The notes under the pieces were generated by a model, which saw only the letters and a program-made list of their open reading frames with translations, was not told where the DNA came from and did no database searches. From assembly GCA_030019445.1 (NCBI GenBank), contig JASEEU010000002.1:248995-312994 (forward strand): 64,000 bases of DNA, in the 5' to 3' direction. Every line of letters begins with the position of its first letter. Positions within the stretch are counted from its first letter, which is position 1. Shown here one piece after another: positions 18,641-29,678 of the stretch. A program made the translations under genes and the position numbers. The DNA comes from Anaerosomatales bacterium. GTDB lineage: Bacteria > Actinomycetota > Coriobacteriia > Anaerosomatales > Anaerosomataceae.

Positions 18641-19396
18641 GTGCCTGGTTCGGGAGTCATCGTCAACGTCGTGGCCGTGCTGCTCGGAACGGCGGTGGGG
18701 CTGTTGTTCGGCAAGGTCATCGCCGAGCGGTTCAGGGCGATCGCCTTCTCGGCCATCGGCCTCGCGGTCATCGTCATCGGCGCCTCGATGAGCATCGGCG
18801 GACTCGGCAGCCTGGGCGAGTCCTCGCTCGGCGAGTACGCCGGGCTCGTGCTCGTCGGCGCGCTCGTGCTCGGTGCGCTCACCGGTGAGGCGCTGCGCAT
18901 CGAGCACGCGCTCGAGCGGTTCGGGCACTTCCTGCAGGGACTCTCCGCCCGGATGCCGTCGCTCGCGCCGATGAAGACGAGCGAGCCGGGCGAGAAGGGC
19001 CGGACGCTCGTCGAGGGGTTCGTCACGGCGAGCCTGCTGTTCTGCGTGGGCGCCATGACGGTGCTCGGTTCGATCCAGGACGGGCTGGGCGATCCCTCGC
19101 TCCTCTACCTGAAGGCGCTGCTGGACGGGATCGCCTCCATCGCGCTGGCCACCACGCTCGGTGTGGGTGTGGGCCTCTCGGCCATCCCGGTGCTCGTGCT
19201 GCAGGGCGGCATCGCGCTCGGGGCGAGCGGCGTGGCGCCGTACATGACCGACGCCGTCATCGCGTCCATCCAGGCGATCGGAGGCTCGCTCATCCTATGC
19301 ATCGGCCTGGACCTGGCGGGCATCAAGCGGCTGCCGGTCGGGAACATGCTCCCGGCCATCGTCTGGGGCGCCGCCTTCACGATCCTGCTCACCTAG
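18641..19396 (+). CDS. DUF554 family membrane protein (YdfK-like)
   Basis: A 251-residue integral membrane protein with about seven helices rich in Gly and Val. The start is typical of DUF554: GSGVIVNVVAVLLGTAVGLL. Further family-like stretches are GALTGEALRIEHALERFG, FCVGAMTVLGSIQDGL and MLPAIVWGAAF. The family is widespread and has been proposed to transport small molecules, but the substrate is unknown. GTG 18641 is the only start in a sensible position, with GGAG just upstream. It is convergent with nth. Confidence 0.87.
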   Translation: MPGSGVIVNVVAVLLGTAVGLLFGKVIAERFRAIAFSAIGLAVIVIGASMSIGGLGSLGESSLGEYAGLVLVGALVLGALTGEALRIEHALERFGHFLQGLSARMPSLAPMKTSEPGEKGRTLVEGFVTASLLFCVGAMTVLGSIQDGLGDPSLLYLKALLDGIASIALATTLGVGVGLSAIPVLVLQGGIALGASGVAPYMTDAVIASIQAIGGSLILCIGLDLAGIKRLPVGNMLPAIVWGAAFTILLT

Positions 19397-19408
19397 CGCG
19401 CCGCCGCG

Positions 19409-20065
19409 TCAGGCGTCCTCGCGCCATCCCTTCACCTTGAACGCGCTCGGGCAGATGTCTGAGAGCACGCACCGGCCGCATATGGGGCGCTTGGCGTCGC
19501 ACACCGCGCGCCCGTGGTCGATGAGCCGATAGGTGACCACGCCCCACTCGTCACGCGGGAAGACGCGCATGAGGTCGCGCTCGATCTTATCGGCATCGGT
19601 CTGAGCGGTGAGGCCGAGCCGCTGCGCGAGCCGCTTCACATGCGTGTCCACCGCGATACCCTCCTGGATGCCGAACGCATTGAACAGCACGATGTTCGCC
19701 GTCTTGCGTGCGACGCCGGGCAGCGCCGTGAGGTCATCCATGGTGTCGGGCACGTTCCCGCCATGCTCGTCCACGATCCGGCGAGCCGCCTCCCGGATGT
19801 GCTTCGCCTTGTTGTGGAAGAAGCCGGTCGGCCTGATGATCGCCTCGATGTCGTCGATGTCGGCGGTCGCGAGCGCCTCGGGCGTGGGATAGGCGTCGAA
19901 GAGCCCGGGAGTGACCTTGTTCACCGTGACGTCGGTCGTCTGTGCCGAGAGGATGACGGCTACGAGCAGCTGGAAGTCCGACTCGTAGCGCAGCATGATA
20001 TGGGCCCGGGGGTACTCGGCGTCCAGCCGTCGCATGATCACCTCGGCACGCTCGGCTCGCTTCAC
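19409..20065 (-). CDS. nth: Endonuclease III
   Basis: Bifunctional DNA glycosylase/AP lyase for oxidised pyrimidines in base excision repair. The 218-residue protein has the helix-hairpin-helix LPGVARKTANIV with the catalytic Lys, the catalytic Asp in GIAVDTHVKR, and a C-terminal [4Fe-4S] loop with C-x6-C-x2-C-x5-C spacing (CDAKRPICGRCVLSDIC). Length and layout are standard. It is transcribed toward the DUF554 gene and away from the C39-like gene. Confidence 0.96.
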   Translation of the reverse strand: MKRAERAEVIMRRLDAEYPRAHIMLRYESDFQLLVAVILSAQTTDVTVNKVTPGLFDAYPTPEALATADIDDIEAIIRPTGFFHNKAKHIREAARRIVDEHGGNVPDTMDDLTALPGVARKTANIVLFNAFGIQEGIAVDTHVKRLAQRLGLTAQTDADKIERDLMRVFPRDEWGVVTYRLIDHGRAVCDAKRPICGRCVLSDICPSAFKVKGWREDA

Positions 20066-20178
20066 GGCGGCATCCTTTCGTTCGGCCTGTCGTGATGGTA
20101 CCCGAGTCGCGCCGAGCGGCGTTCGGTCGCGGACAGGTCGCGGTCAGATCCGGTTTAGGGCCATCGGTCATGATACGC

Positions 20179-20208
20179 GTGCCCGCACCGACGGAGGCGG
20201 TCGGGCAC
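20179..20208 (+). other. Leader hairpin upstream of the C39-like gene
   Basis: GTGCCCG and ACCG pair with CGGT and CGGGCAC around a 7-nt loop, giving an 11-bp stem with one bulge, about 90 nt before the ATG at 20296. It matches no riboswitch consensus I know. It lies in the 230-nt gap between nth and the next gene; the rest of that gap shows nothing I can support. Confidence 0.35.
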
Positions 20209-20295
20209 GAGGGGCGGCGGGCGGACTCCTCCGGACGCGTCGCGTCATCCGCCGGGCGGTTCCTCACGCGATACGACGAGTGTGAGGAGAGAACG

Positions 20296-21036
20296 ATGAG
20301 GTACAGGATCATCCTGGCCGTGCTGGTCGCGGCCCTGTGTCTGAGCGTCGCCGGACCTGCGTACGCCGAAGGGACGGGAGACGACCCAAGGCCGAGCAAG
20401 AACAAGGAGACGAGCGACGATGTGTCGATGGAGGCCGAGTACCAGGCTTGGCTCGCAGAGCAGTCCTCGGAGGAGACATCGACCGGGGAAGAGGTGGGCG
20501 TCGCCGCGGTCATCGCACCGTACCGCTACCTCTGGACGCCGAGCCACGCCCAGGAGCGCTCGTACTGGTGCGGCCCCGCGACGGTGCAGATCGTCGACGA
20601 TTACTTCGGGACGCCGGCCTCGCAGTACGACATCTCGAAGTACCTGAGGACGACGCGTGATGGCACCGACTTCACCCGCGTGGACGATGCGCTCAGATAC
20701 TTCACCGGGCACTACGACTACACGTATCGGACATGCACGAGCCATGCGGACTTCCGCTCGCGCGTGCAGTACGGGATCAAGACGAAGGGTCATCCGTGCG
20801 TCGTGGACATGAACGTGGACGGCAGCGCGATGAACTGCTACGTGTTCGACCACCCGGGCCACATCGTGCCGATCGAGGCGTTCGATTGGCGCTACGGGAC
20901 GGTGCGGCTGAACGATCCGTACGACGAGTCCTACTACCGATCGCACGGCGGGAGCACGTTCGGGCACAGGACCTACCCGGTCGGTCAGATCTCGAACGCT
21001 GTGATGTCGCACTTCCGGCACGCGATCGTGTACTGA
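20296..21036 (+). CDS. Secreted C39-like (peptidase_C39_2) protein
   Basis: A 246-residue exported protein with a signal peptide (about 3-24, ending VAGPAYA), a charged linker (about 25-75) and a papain-like C39_2 domain (about 80-246). The likely nucleophile is Cys in RSYWCGPATVQIV, the catalytic His lies in HPGHIVPIEAFDW, and the third residue is probably the Asp or Asn in RLNDPYD. Such stand-alone domains act on peptides or the cell wall, or bind ligands; the substrate is unknown. ATG 20296 has GAGGAGAG upstream and places the signal peptide at the N-terminus. A lipoprotein gene follows. Confidence 0.82.
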   Translation: MRYRIILAVLVAALCLSVAGPAYAEGTGDDPRPSKNKETSDDVSMEAEYQAWLAEQSSEETSTGEEVGVAAVIAPYRYLWTPSHAQERSYWCGPATVQIVDDYFGTPASQYDISKYLRTTRDGTDFTRVDDALRYFTGHYDYTYRTCTSHADFRSRVQYGIKTKGHPCVVDMNVDGSAMNCYVFDHPGHIVPIEAFDWRYGTVRLNDPYDESYYRSHGGSTFGHRTYPVGQISNAVMSHFRHAIVY

Positions 21037-21100
21037 CGTCCGGTTGAGAGGAGAGGGCGGTCGCTCCTCGGCCGCCCGCACTCGAAGAAGGGGGAGGGCC

Positions 21101-22348
21101 ATGATCAGCAGGGGGAGCGCGTCTCGTGCGGCGCTCGTGGCTTCTGTTCTCGTCATCGTGCTGCTGTGCACGGGCTGCGCGCGCGAGGATTCCGCTGAGC
21201 GCGCGGGTGCCCGGTCGCTCGAGAGCACGGCCCCGGGGGAGACGGCGCCGTGGCCGCGTGTGGATTCGATCGAGACGAGCGCGCCGCTGATGGCGATGGA
21301 TGAGTTCCGCTTGCCGCCCGGCTCGCTTCTCAAGGGCCACTCGGACCGGATGGCGGTCTTCTACGACGCCAACTACGACGGCAACGGAGGCAACCGCATC
21401 CGCCTTCTCGACCTCGTGACAGGGACTCATGCGGTCGTCGTTCCCGGGACCATGGGGCCGTCCGACGACTTCACGATCCTCGGAGTCCGCTGTTCGGACG
21501 ACTGGATCGTCTGGGAAGAGGAGAACGGTGACGTGCTGCAGCATCCGCTCGATGGCGAGTGGCGGCTCTGGGCCGCGCCGATCATCCCCGGCGAGACGCC
21601 GCAGGTCGGTGAGCCGGTGAAGGTGCGCGGCATCGTGTCTACCGCCGTGGAGTCGCGCCCGCTCTTCTCGGTGGTGGGCGACCGGCTCTACTACATGACC
21701 AACCAGGCTCCGAATCCGAAGCAGGAGGGTGCGCTGCGCGGGTCGCGCGTCAGGGCCATCGACCTCGCGACCGGGGAGGAACGCGTCGTCTACCAGACGC
21801 CCCGCAACATGATGACGTTCGTGGTGCAGGACGGGTGTCTCGTGATGTCCGAGTGGGTCTCCACCGATTCCAAGGCCATCGAGGTCGTGGTCTACGACCT
21901 CGCCGCAGAGCGCGTCGTGGATCGCGCGCCGCTCGACAACAGGATGGAGGTGTCGCACTACCCGGTCTACGACGGCGAGGTGATGGCCTGGGCAGAGAAC
22001 GACGTAGACCTTCCGCGGCCGCGCCTCTACGTGAAAGGCCCTGATGAGTCGGTCCTCCTTCTGGACGACACCGGCGGCGACCCGCTACTGGTCGATGGGC
22101 GTATCGTCTACGAGGCGCATCCGAAGACACAGGTGCTGACCGGCTACTGGACAGAGCGCGCGCAGCTCCGCGTCTACGACCCCGCCACGCGCACGTGGTT
22201 CGTGCTGACCGACGTGTCCGAAGGCGAGGGATGGGAGGGCGGCATCGGGATCCCGTCGAGCGAATCGACGCTCGTCGTATCGATCGACACGCCGGCGGGT
22301 CTGGCGGACTCGAGGGATACCGTCGTTCGCGTGTACCGCTTCCGATGA
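21101..22348 (+). CDS. Lipoprotein, probable beta-propeller
   Basis: A 415-residue lipoprotein. The signal peptide ends in the lipobox VLLCTGC (Cys about residue 23), so it should be anchored on the outer face of the membrane. The rest resembles repeated beta-sheet blades of a TolB/WD-like propeller (RIRLLDLVTGTHAVVV, VRAIDLATGEERVVY, QLRVYDPATRTWFVL), each pairing an aromatic strand with a Gly/Asp turn. No catalytic motif is visible. ATG 21101 has GGGGGAGG upstream. It may form a two-gene unit with the C39-like gene. Confidence 0.75.
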   Translation: MISRGSASRAALVASVLVIVLLCTGCAREDSAERAGARSLESTAPGETAPWPRVDSIETSAPLMAMDEFRLPPGSLLKGHSDRMAVFYDANYDGNGGNRIRLLDLVTGTHAVVVPGTMGPSDDFTILGVRCSDDWIVWEEENGDVLQHPLDGEWRLWAAPIIPGETPQVGEPVKVRGIVSTAVESRPLFSVVGDRLYYMTNQAPNPKQEGALRGSRVRAIDLATGEERVVYQTPRNMMTFVVQDGCLVMSEWVSTDSKAIEVVVYDLAAERVVDRAPLDNRMEVSHYPVYDGEVMAWAENDVDLPRPRLYVKGPDESVLLLDDTGGDPLLVDGRIVYEAHPKTQVLTGYWTERAQLRVYDPATRTWFVLTDVSEGEGWEGGIGIPSSESTLVVSIDTPAGLADSRDTVVRVYRFR

Positions 22349-22355
22349 CAGCCAT

Positions 22356-22385
22356 TTGACCGCCGTCACGCGTCGGTCCTACACT
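22356..22385 (+). promoter_or_regulatory. Promoter for mfd
   Basis: TTGACC (22356-22361) and TACACT (22380-22385) are 18 nt apart. Predicted transcription begins near 22392, directly before a 10-bp hairpin in the leader. The upstream lipoprotein gene ends at 22348, so this is a separate transcript. Confidence 0.6.
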
Positions 22386-22393
22386 GGCCGAGC

Positions 22394-22417
22394 CCCGCAA
22401 CCGGTCCCGGTTGCGGG
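22394..22417 (+). other. 10-bp hairpin at the 5' end of the mfd leader
   Basis: CCCGCAACCG and CGGTTGCGGG pair perfectly around a GTCC loop. The hairpin would begin within a few nucleotides of the predicted transcription start. No T run follows, so it is more likely a 5' stabiliser or a binding site than a terminator. Confidence 0.45.
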
Positions 22418-22447
22418 CGTTCGTGCTGCACGGAGGAAGAGGTCACG

Positions 22448-25400
22448 CTGCAACCGCTTATAGACATCCTCGAAGCGCATCTCGCCGTCGATCCCGCCAT
22501 CGCGCGCATGCGGACCGCGCTCACCGGCGGCGACGACGTGACGCTCGCGGTCGCAGGGCTCGTTCGGCCGGCGGTCATTGCGGCGGCGTATGCGGATCAG
22601 CCGAGGCCCATGCTCGTCGTCGTCTCCGGGGAGGAGGCGGCAGAGCGTCTCGGCCGCCAACTCGAGCCGTACCTGCCGGCTGCCTCGGTGTTGCGGCTCC
22701 CGCTCCGCGATGACATGCCATGGGAGCGTGTCCAAGCGGACCTCACGGCGATCGGGAGGCGCGCCCGCGCCCTGCATGCGCTCGATCGGGGGCGCCCGGT
22801 GATCGTGGTCGCCAGCGCCCGTGCGCTGCTGCGCACGCTGCCCCCTCGCGGCTCACACGTCTTCGAGCCGCTCGTACTGGCGACCGGCGCCGAGCTCGAT
22901 CTGGTCGAGGCGACTGAACGCCTCGCGGCGATGGGCTACGAGCGCGTGGACCGGGCGGACGAGCGGGGCACGTTCGCGGTACGTGGCGGCACGCTCGACG
23001 TCTTCGGCTCGGACGTGGCCTACCCGGTGCGGGTCGAGCTGTTCGGTGATGAGATCGAGAGCGTGCGCCGGTACGTGCCGTCCACGCAGCAGAGCATCGG
23101 GGACGCCCCCGCGACCGAGATCCTCCCCTGCCGAGAGGTGATGCTCGGCACACGCGCCGCGCAGTCGGTGCGGCGCGCTCTCGGCGAGCGGGCGTGGACG
23201 GACGAGCAGGCGGCTCACGACCTCGAGCTCATCGAGCAGGGCGTGTACTTCAATGGCATCGAGCGGTATCTTCCGATGTTCTACAAGCGATCGGGGACGG
23301 TCCTGGAGTACGTGCCGCCCACCGCGCTCGTTGTCATCGCGGAGCCCCGTTCGCTCTTCGACGACATGGCACGACATCGGGACGAGCTGGAGGCCCGTGC
23401 TGCACAGGCCGAGGTCCCCCTCGAAGGACTCATGCTCTCGCCCGGAGCGGTCGACCTTGGCGGACGCCAGCGTCTCACGCTGCTCTCGGTGCTTCGGGCC
23501 GGCGGCTCGGTCGACGCGGAGGTCGCCTCGCGCCGTCCGGACGTGGCGGGCGGTGAGGAGGCGTTCGTCGCCGGCGTGCGCGGGCTCGTCGCGTCCGGCT
23601 ATCGGGTGCTCGTCGCCGTGCGTGACCGTGAGGGAAGGCGACGTGTCACCGACGCCCTCGTCTCGGCGGGCCTCAGCGTCGTATCGGCTGAGGCCGGGCT
23701 CGAGGGCCGGGCGGTCCACGTCGTCACGGCCGAGGTCCCCGCGGGCTACGTGCTCCCTAACGCCCGTCTCGCCGTCGTGAGCATCGACGACGCCTTCCCG
23801 CGCGCAGCGTCTTCGCGGCGTGCGCGCGCGGCAGACCCCACCCGGCTGACGTTCTCCTTCTCGCCCGGCGACTACGTGGTGCACGAGACGCACGGCGTCG
23901 CGCTGTTCACCGAGATCGTCCGCCAGGAGGTGCTCGGCGCCGAGCGTGACTACCTGCTGCTCGAGTACGCGAAGGGCGACAAGCTCTACGTGCCGGTCGA
24001 GCAGCTCGACCGGGTCACGAAGTACGTCGGGCCTGACGCCTCGGCGCCGCGCCTGACACGGCTCAACACCGCCGACTGGTCGCGTGCGACCGGCAAGGCC
24101 CGCCGGGCGGCGCGCAAGCTCGCCTTCGACCTCATCGACTTGTACGCGCGTCGTGCCGCGGCGTCGGGGTTCGAGTTCTCGGAGGACACCCCGTGGCAGA
24201 TGGAGATGGAGGCCGCGTTCCCGTTCGAGGAGACCCCCGACCAGCTCGCGGCGATCGCCGACGTGAAGGTTGACATGATGTCCTCGCGCCCGATGGACCG
24301 TCTCGTCTGTGGCGACGTGGGGTACGGGAAGACCGAGGTCGCGATCCGGGCCGCGTTCAAGGCGACCCAGGACGGCAAGCAGGTGATGGTGCTCTGCCCC
24401 ACGACCATCCTCGCCCAACAGCACTTCACCACGTTCTCGGAGCGCTACGCGCCCTTCCCGGTCCGCGTGGAAGTCCTCTCCCGGTTCCGCACACCGGCCC
24501 AGCAGAAGGCTGCGCTCGAAGGCTTCGCGGCCGGGGAGGTCGATGTCCTTATCGGCACACACCGTCTCCTCTCGGCGGATGTCACGCCTCGGTCCCTCGG
24601 TCTTGTGATCATCGATGAGGAGCAGCGGTTCGGTGTCGAGCACAAGGAGCATCTCAAGAACCTTCGCGAGCAGGTCGACGTGCTCGCGATGACCGCCACG
24701 CCGATCCCGCGCACGTTGCAGATGGCGCTTTCGGGCGTGCGCGACCTCTCGGTGATCGACACGCCGCCCCCCAACCGCTTCCCCGTCAACGTCCACGTGG
24801 GCGAGTACGATCCTGACGTCGTCAGCGGCGCGATCAGGCGCGAGACCCAACGCGGCGGCCAGGTCTACTACATCTCCAACCGCGTCCGCTCCATCGAGGC
24901 GGCGGTCGAGCGGGTGCGCGAGGCGGCTCCCGAGGCACGCGTAGAGGTCGCACACGGCCAGCTGACCGAGCACCAGCTCGAGCGCATCATGGAGCGCTTC
25001 TCGGCAGGCGAGGTCGATGTGCTCGTCGCGACCACCATCGTGGAGAGCGGCATCGACAACCCGCACACGAACACGCTCATCATCGAGGACAGCCAACGAC
25101 TCGGCCTGGCGCAGCTCTACCAGCTCAAGGGACGGGTCGGCCGCTCCCACGTCAAGGCGTACGCGTACTTCCTCTTCCCGCCCGGAGCGCCGCTCACCGA
25201 CCAGGCGTACGAGCGGCTGACCGCGGTCGCCGAGCACACCGAGCTCGGCAGTGGCATCAAGATCGCGATGCGCGACCTCGAGATCCGCGGCGCGGGTTCG
25301 CTCCTCGGCGCGGAGCAGTCGGGGAACCTCTCAGCGGTCGGCTTCGACCTGTACGCTCAGATGCTTCGGGAGGCCGTGGCGGACGCGCGTGGCGAGCCGC

Positions 25401-25849
25401 TGGCCGCCCATCCCGACGTGCGGGTCGACCTGCCGGTCTCCGCGTATCTCCCCGCCGAGTACGTCCCCGCCGCGGACGAGCGGGTCCGTGCGTACCGCCG
25501 CCTCGCAGGCGCGGTCGCCCCCGAGGCGGTTGAGGTGATCGCCGGCGAGTTCGAGGGCGTCTACGGCCCGCTTCCCGAGGCCGCATCCGCGCTTGTGAGC
25601 ATCGCGCGCATCAAGGCCCTGGCCGCCGAGGTCGGGGCACGATCGGTGGCGCTCGTACGTCACCGGATCGTGGTGCGTCCGCTTGCGCTGACGACGGAGC
25701 AGCGCGGGGCGCTCGCCGGCCTCGGCGGCGTGCCGAGCGGCAAAGATGGCATGGCATTTCCACAGGGTAACCACGAGTCGCCCACACGGGCGGCCGAGCA
25801 TGTGCTCAGTGCTATACTCGCTGCAATCCGCCGCCCGGCGGAGGACTGA
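22448..25849 (+). CDS. mfd: Transcription-repair coupling factor Mfd
   Basis: Removes RNA polymerase stalled at DNA lesions and recruits UvrA. Domain order is typical: UvrB-like N-terminal modules, the CarD-like polymerase-interaction domain (about 465-530, FSPGDYVVHETHGVALF), RecG-like helicase domains with Walker A GDVGYGKTEVA (about 620) and IIDEEQRFGVEHKEHL, and a C-terminal TRCF domain. The start is unusual. The ATG at 22508 lacks a ribosome site, while GGAGG/GAGG at 22432-22442 precede CTG 22448, and the 20 extra residues (LQPLIDILEAHLAV...) match the expected N-terminal helix. I propose CTG as the start; with ATG the protein is 1113 residues. Confidence 0.95.
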   Translation: MQPLIDILEAHLAVDPAIARMRTALTGGDDVTLAVAGLVRPAVIAAAYADQPRPMLVVVSGEEAAERLGRQLEPYLPAASVLRLPLRDDMPWERVQADLTAIGRRARALHALDRGRPVIVVASARALLRTLPPRGSHVFEPLVLATGAELDLVEATERLAAMGYERVDRADERGTFAVRGGTLDVFGSDVAYPVRVELFGDEIESVRRYVPSTQQSIGDAPATEILPCREVMLGTRAAQSVRRALGERAWTDEQAAHDLELIEQGVYFNGIERYLPMFYKRSGTVLEYVPPTALVVIAEPRSLFDDMARHRDELEARAAQAEVPLEGLMLSPGAVDLGGRQRLTLLSVLRAGGSVDAEVASRRPDVAGGEEAFVAGVRGLVASGYRVLVAVRDREGRRRVTDALVSAGLSVVSAEAGLEGRAVHVVTAEVPAGYVLPNARLAVVSIDDAFPRAASSRRARAADPTRLTFSFSPGDYVVHETHGVALFTEIVRQEVLGAERDYLLLEYAKGDKLYVPVEQLDRVTKYVGPDASAPRLTRLNTADWSRATGKARRAARKLAFDLIDLYARRAAASGFEFSEDTPWQMEMEAAFPFEETPDQLAAIADVKVDMMSSRPMDRLVCGDVGYGKTEVAIRAAFKATQDGKQVMVLCPTTILAQQHFTTFSERYAPFPVRVEVLSRFRTPAQQKAALEGFAAGEVDVLIGTHRLLSADVTPRSLGLVIIDEEQRFGVEHKEHLKNLREQVDVLAMTATPIPRTLQMALSGVRDLSVIDTPPPNRFPVNVHVGEYDPDVVSGAIRRETQRGGQVYYISNRVRSIEAAVERVREAAPEARVEVAHGQLTEHQLERIMERFSAGEVDVLVATTIVESGIDNPHTNTLIIEDSQRLGLAQLYQLKGRVGRSHVKAYAYFLFPPGAPLTDQAYERLTAVAEHTELGSGIKIAMRDLEIRGAGSLLGAEQSGNLSAVGFDLYAQMLREAVADARGEPLAAHPDVRVDLPVSAYLPAEYVPAADERVRAYRRLAGAVAPEAVEVIAGEFEGVYGPLPEAASALVSIARIKALAAEVGARSVALVRHRIVVRPLALTTEQRGALAGLGGVPSGKDGMAFPQGNHESPTRAAEHVLSAILAAIRRPAED

Positions 25850-25870
25850 CCGATCAAGGAGGACCACATC

Positions 25871-26818
25871 GTGAAGAACATGACCCGGCTCGCGCTTGCC
25901 GGGCTGCTGATACTGTCGCTCGCGGCCGCGGGCTGCTCCTCGGCTGACGCCGTCGCCACCGTGAACGGCGAGGAGATCCTGCGCACCGACTTCGACGCGT
26001 TCGTCAACGCCATGGTCAGCCAGAACCCGACCGCGTACGAGGGCGATGCGGGCGTTGCCGCGCTCACCCAGCTCAAGCAGGCGGTGCTCGACTCGATGAT
26101 CGAGAACGAGCTCATCGGGCAGGATGCCGTGGCGCAGGGTGCCGAGGTGACCGAGGCCGATATCGATGAGCGCCTCGAGTCGATCAAGGCCGGCTTCCCC
26201 GATGAGGAGACGTTCAACTCGACGCTGGAGCAGTCGGGCATGGACATGGAGGACCTGCGCAAGAGCATCCGCGACCAGTTGCTCTACGAGTACCTGTTCG
26301 CGAAGGTCGCACCCGAACCGGAGATCGGCGATGAGCAGGTCGAGGCGTACTACAACGACAACAAGGCGGACTACGAGACGCCGGCACAGTCGCAGCTGAG
26401 CCACATCCTGGTCGCCGATGAGGCGACGGCCAACGAGGTGCTCGCGAAGCTCGAGGCGGGCGAGGATTTCGCGGCGCTTGCCGAGGAGTACTCCACAGAC
26501 ACCATGAGCGCCGCTCAGGGCGGTGACCTTGGCTGGTCGAGCACCGACGCCTACGTCGTCGAGTTCGCCGATGCGGCCGACGCGCTGGCGGTCGGCGAGA
26601 CGAGCGGTGCTGTCGAGTCGCAGTTCGGCTGGCACATCATCCGCAAGGTCGATGAGCGCGCAGCCGAGCAGCAGTCCCTGGAGGACGTGAAGGAGATCAT
26701 CCGCAGCACGCTCGCTCAGGAGGCGCAGACGGCTGCGTTCGCCGAGTACGTCGACGGCCTTCGCGCCGCCGCGGAGATCGAGGTGCTGGACGAGTCGCTC
26801 GCGGCGGCGAGCGAGTAG
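25871..26818 (+). CDS. PrsA/SurA-type peptidyl-prolyl isomerase lipoprotein
   Basis: Extracytoplasmic foldase helping secreted proteins fold. The 315-residue lipoprotein has a lipobox (LAAAGC, Cys about 21), a SurA-like N-terminal domain (about 25-165) and a parvulin rotamase domain (about 175-275; QLSHILVADEATANEVL and GGDLGWSS, then VESQFGWHIIRK). A helical C-terminal tail follows. GTG 25871 follows AAGGAGG. It lies 21 nt after mfd and 25 nt before mazG, a common actinobacterial order. A TATACT sequence within the end of mfd could supply an extra promoter. Confidence 0.9.
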   Translation: MKNMTRLALAGLLILSLAAAGCSSADAVATVNGEEILRTDFDAFVNAMVSQNPTAYEGDAGVAALTQLKQAVLDSMIENELIGQDAVAQGAEVTEADIDERLESIKAGFPDEETFNSTLEQSGMDMEDLRKSIRDQLLYEYLFAKVAPEPEIGDEQVEAYYNDNKADYETPAQSQLSHILVADEATANEVLAKLEAGEDFAALAEEYSTDTMSAAQGGDLGWSSTDAYVVEFADAADALAVGETSGAVESQFGWHIIRKVDERAAEQQSLEDVKEIIRSTLAQEAQTAAFAEYVDGLRAAAEIEVLDESLAAASE

Positions 26819-26843
26819 CGAGAGCTCGGGTGCGGTCGAACAC

Positions 26844-29608
<2,765 letters not shown>

Positions 29609-29678
29609 CGACCCCGATGCAGCTCGTCGGGTCCGGTCGGGTAGCATCATGAGAGGACCGCGACCCGAGGAGCGCGTC

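Noticed and set aside
20066-20295. c-di-AMP or c-di-GMP riboswitch before the C39-like gene
   Set aside because: A hairpin exists, but none of the conserved loops of these riboswitch classes is visible.
22853-25237. 794-residue open frame opposite mfd
   Set aside because: Composition is Arg/His/Asp/Leu-rich without motifs, and it is fully covered by mfd.
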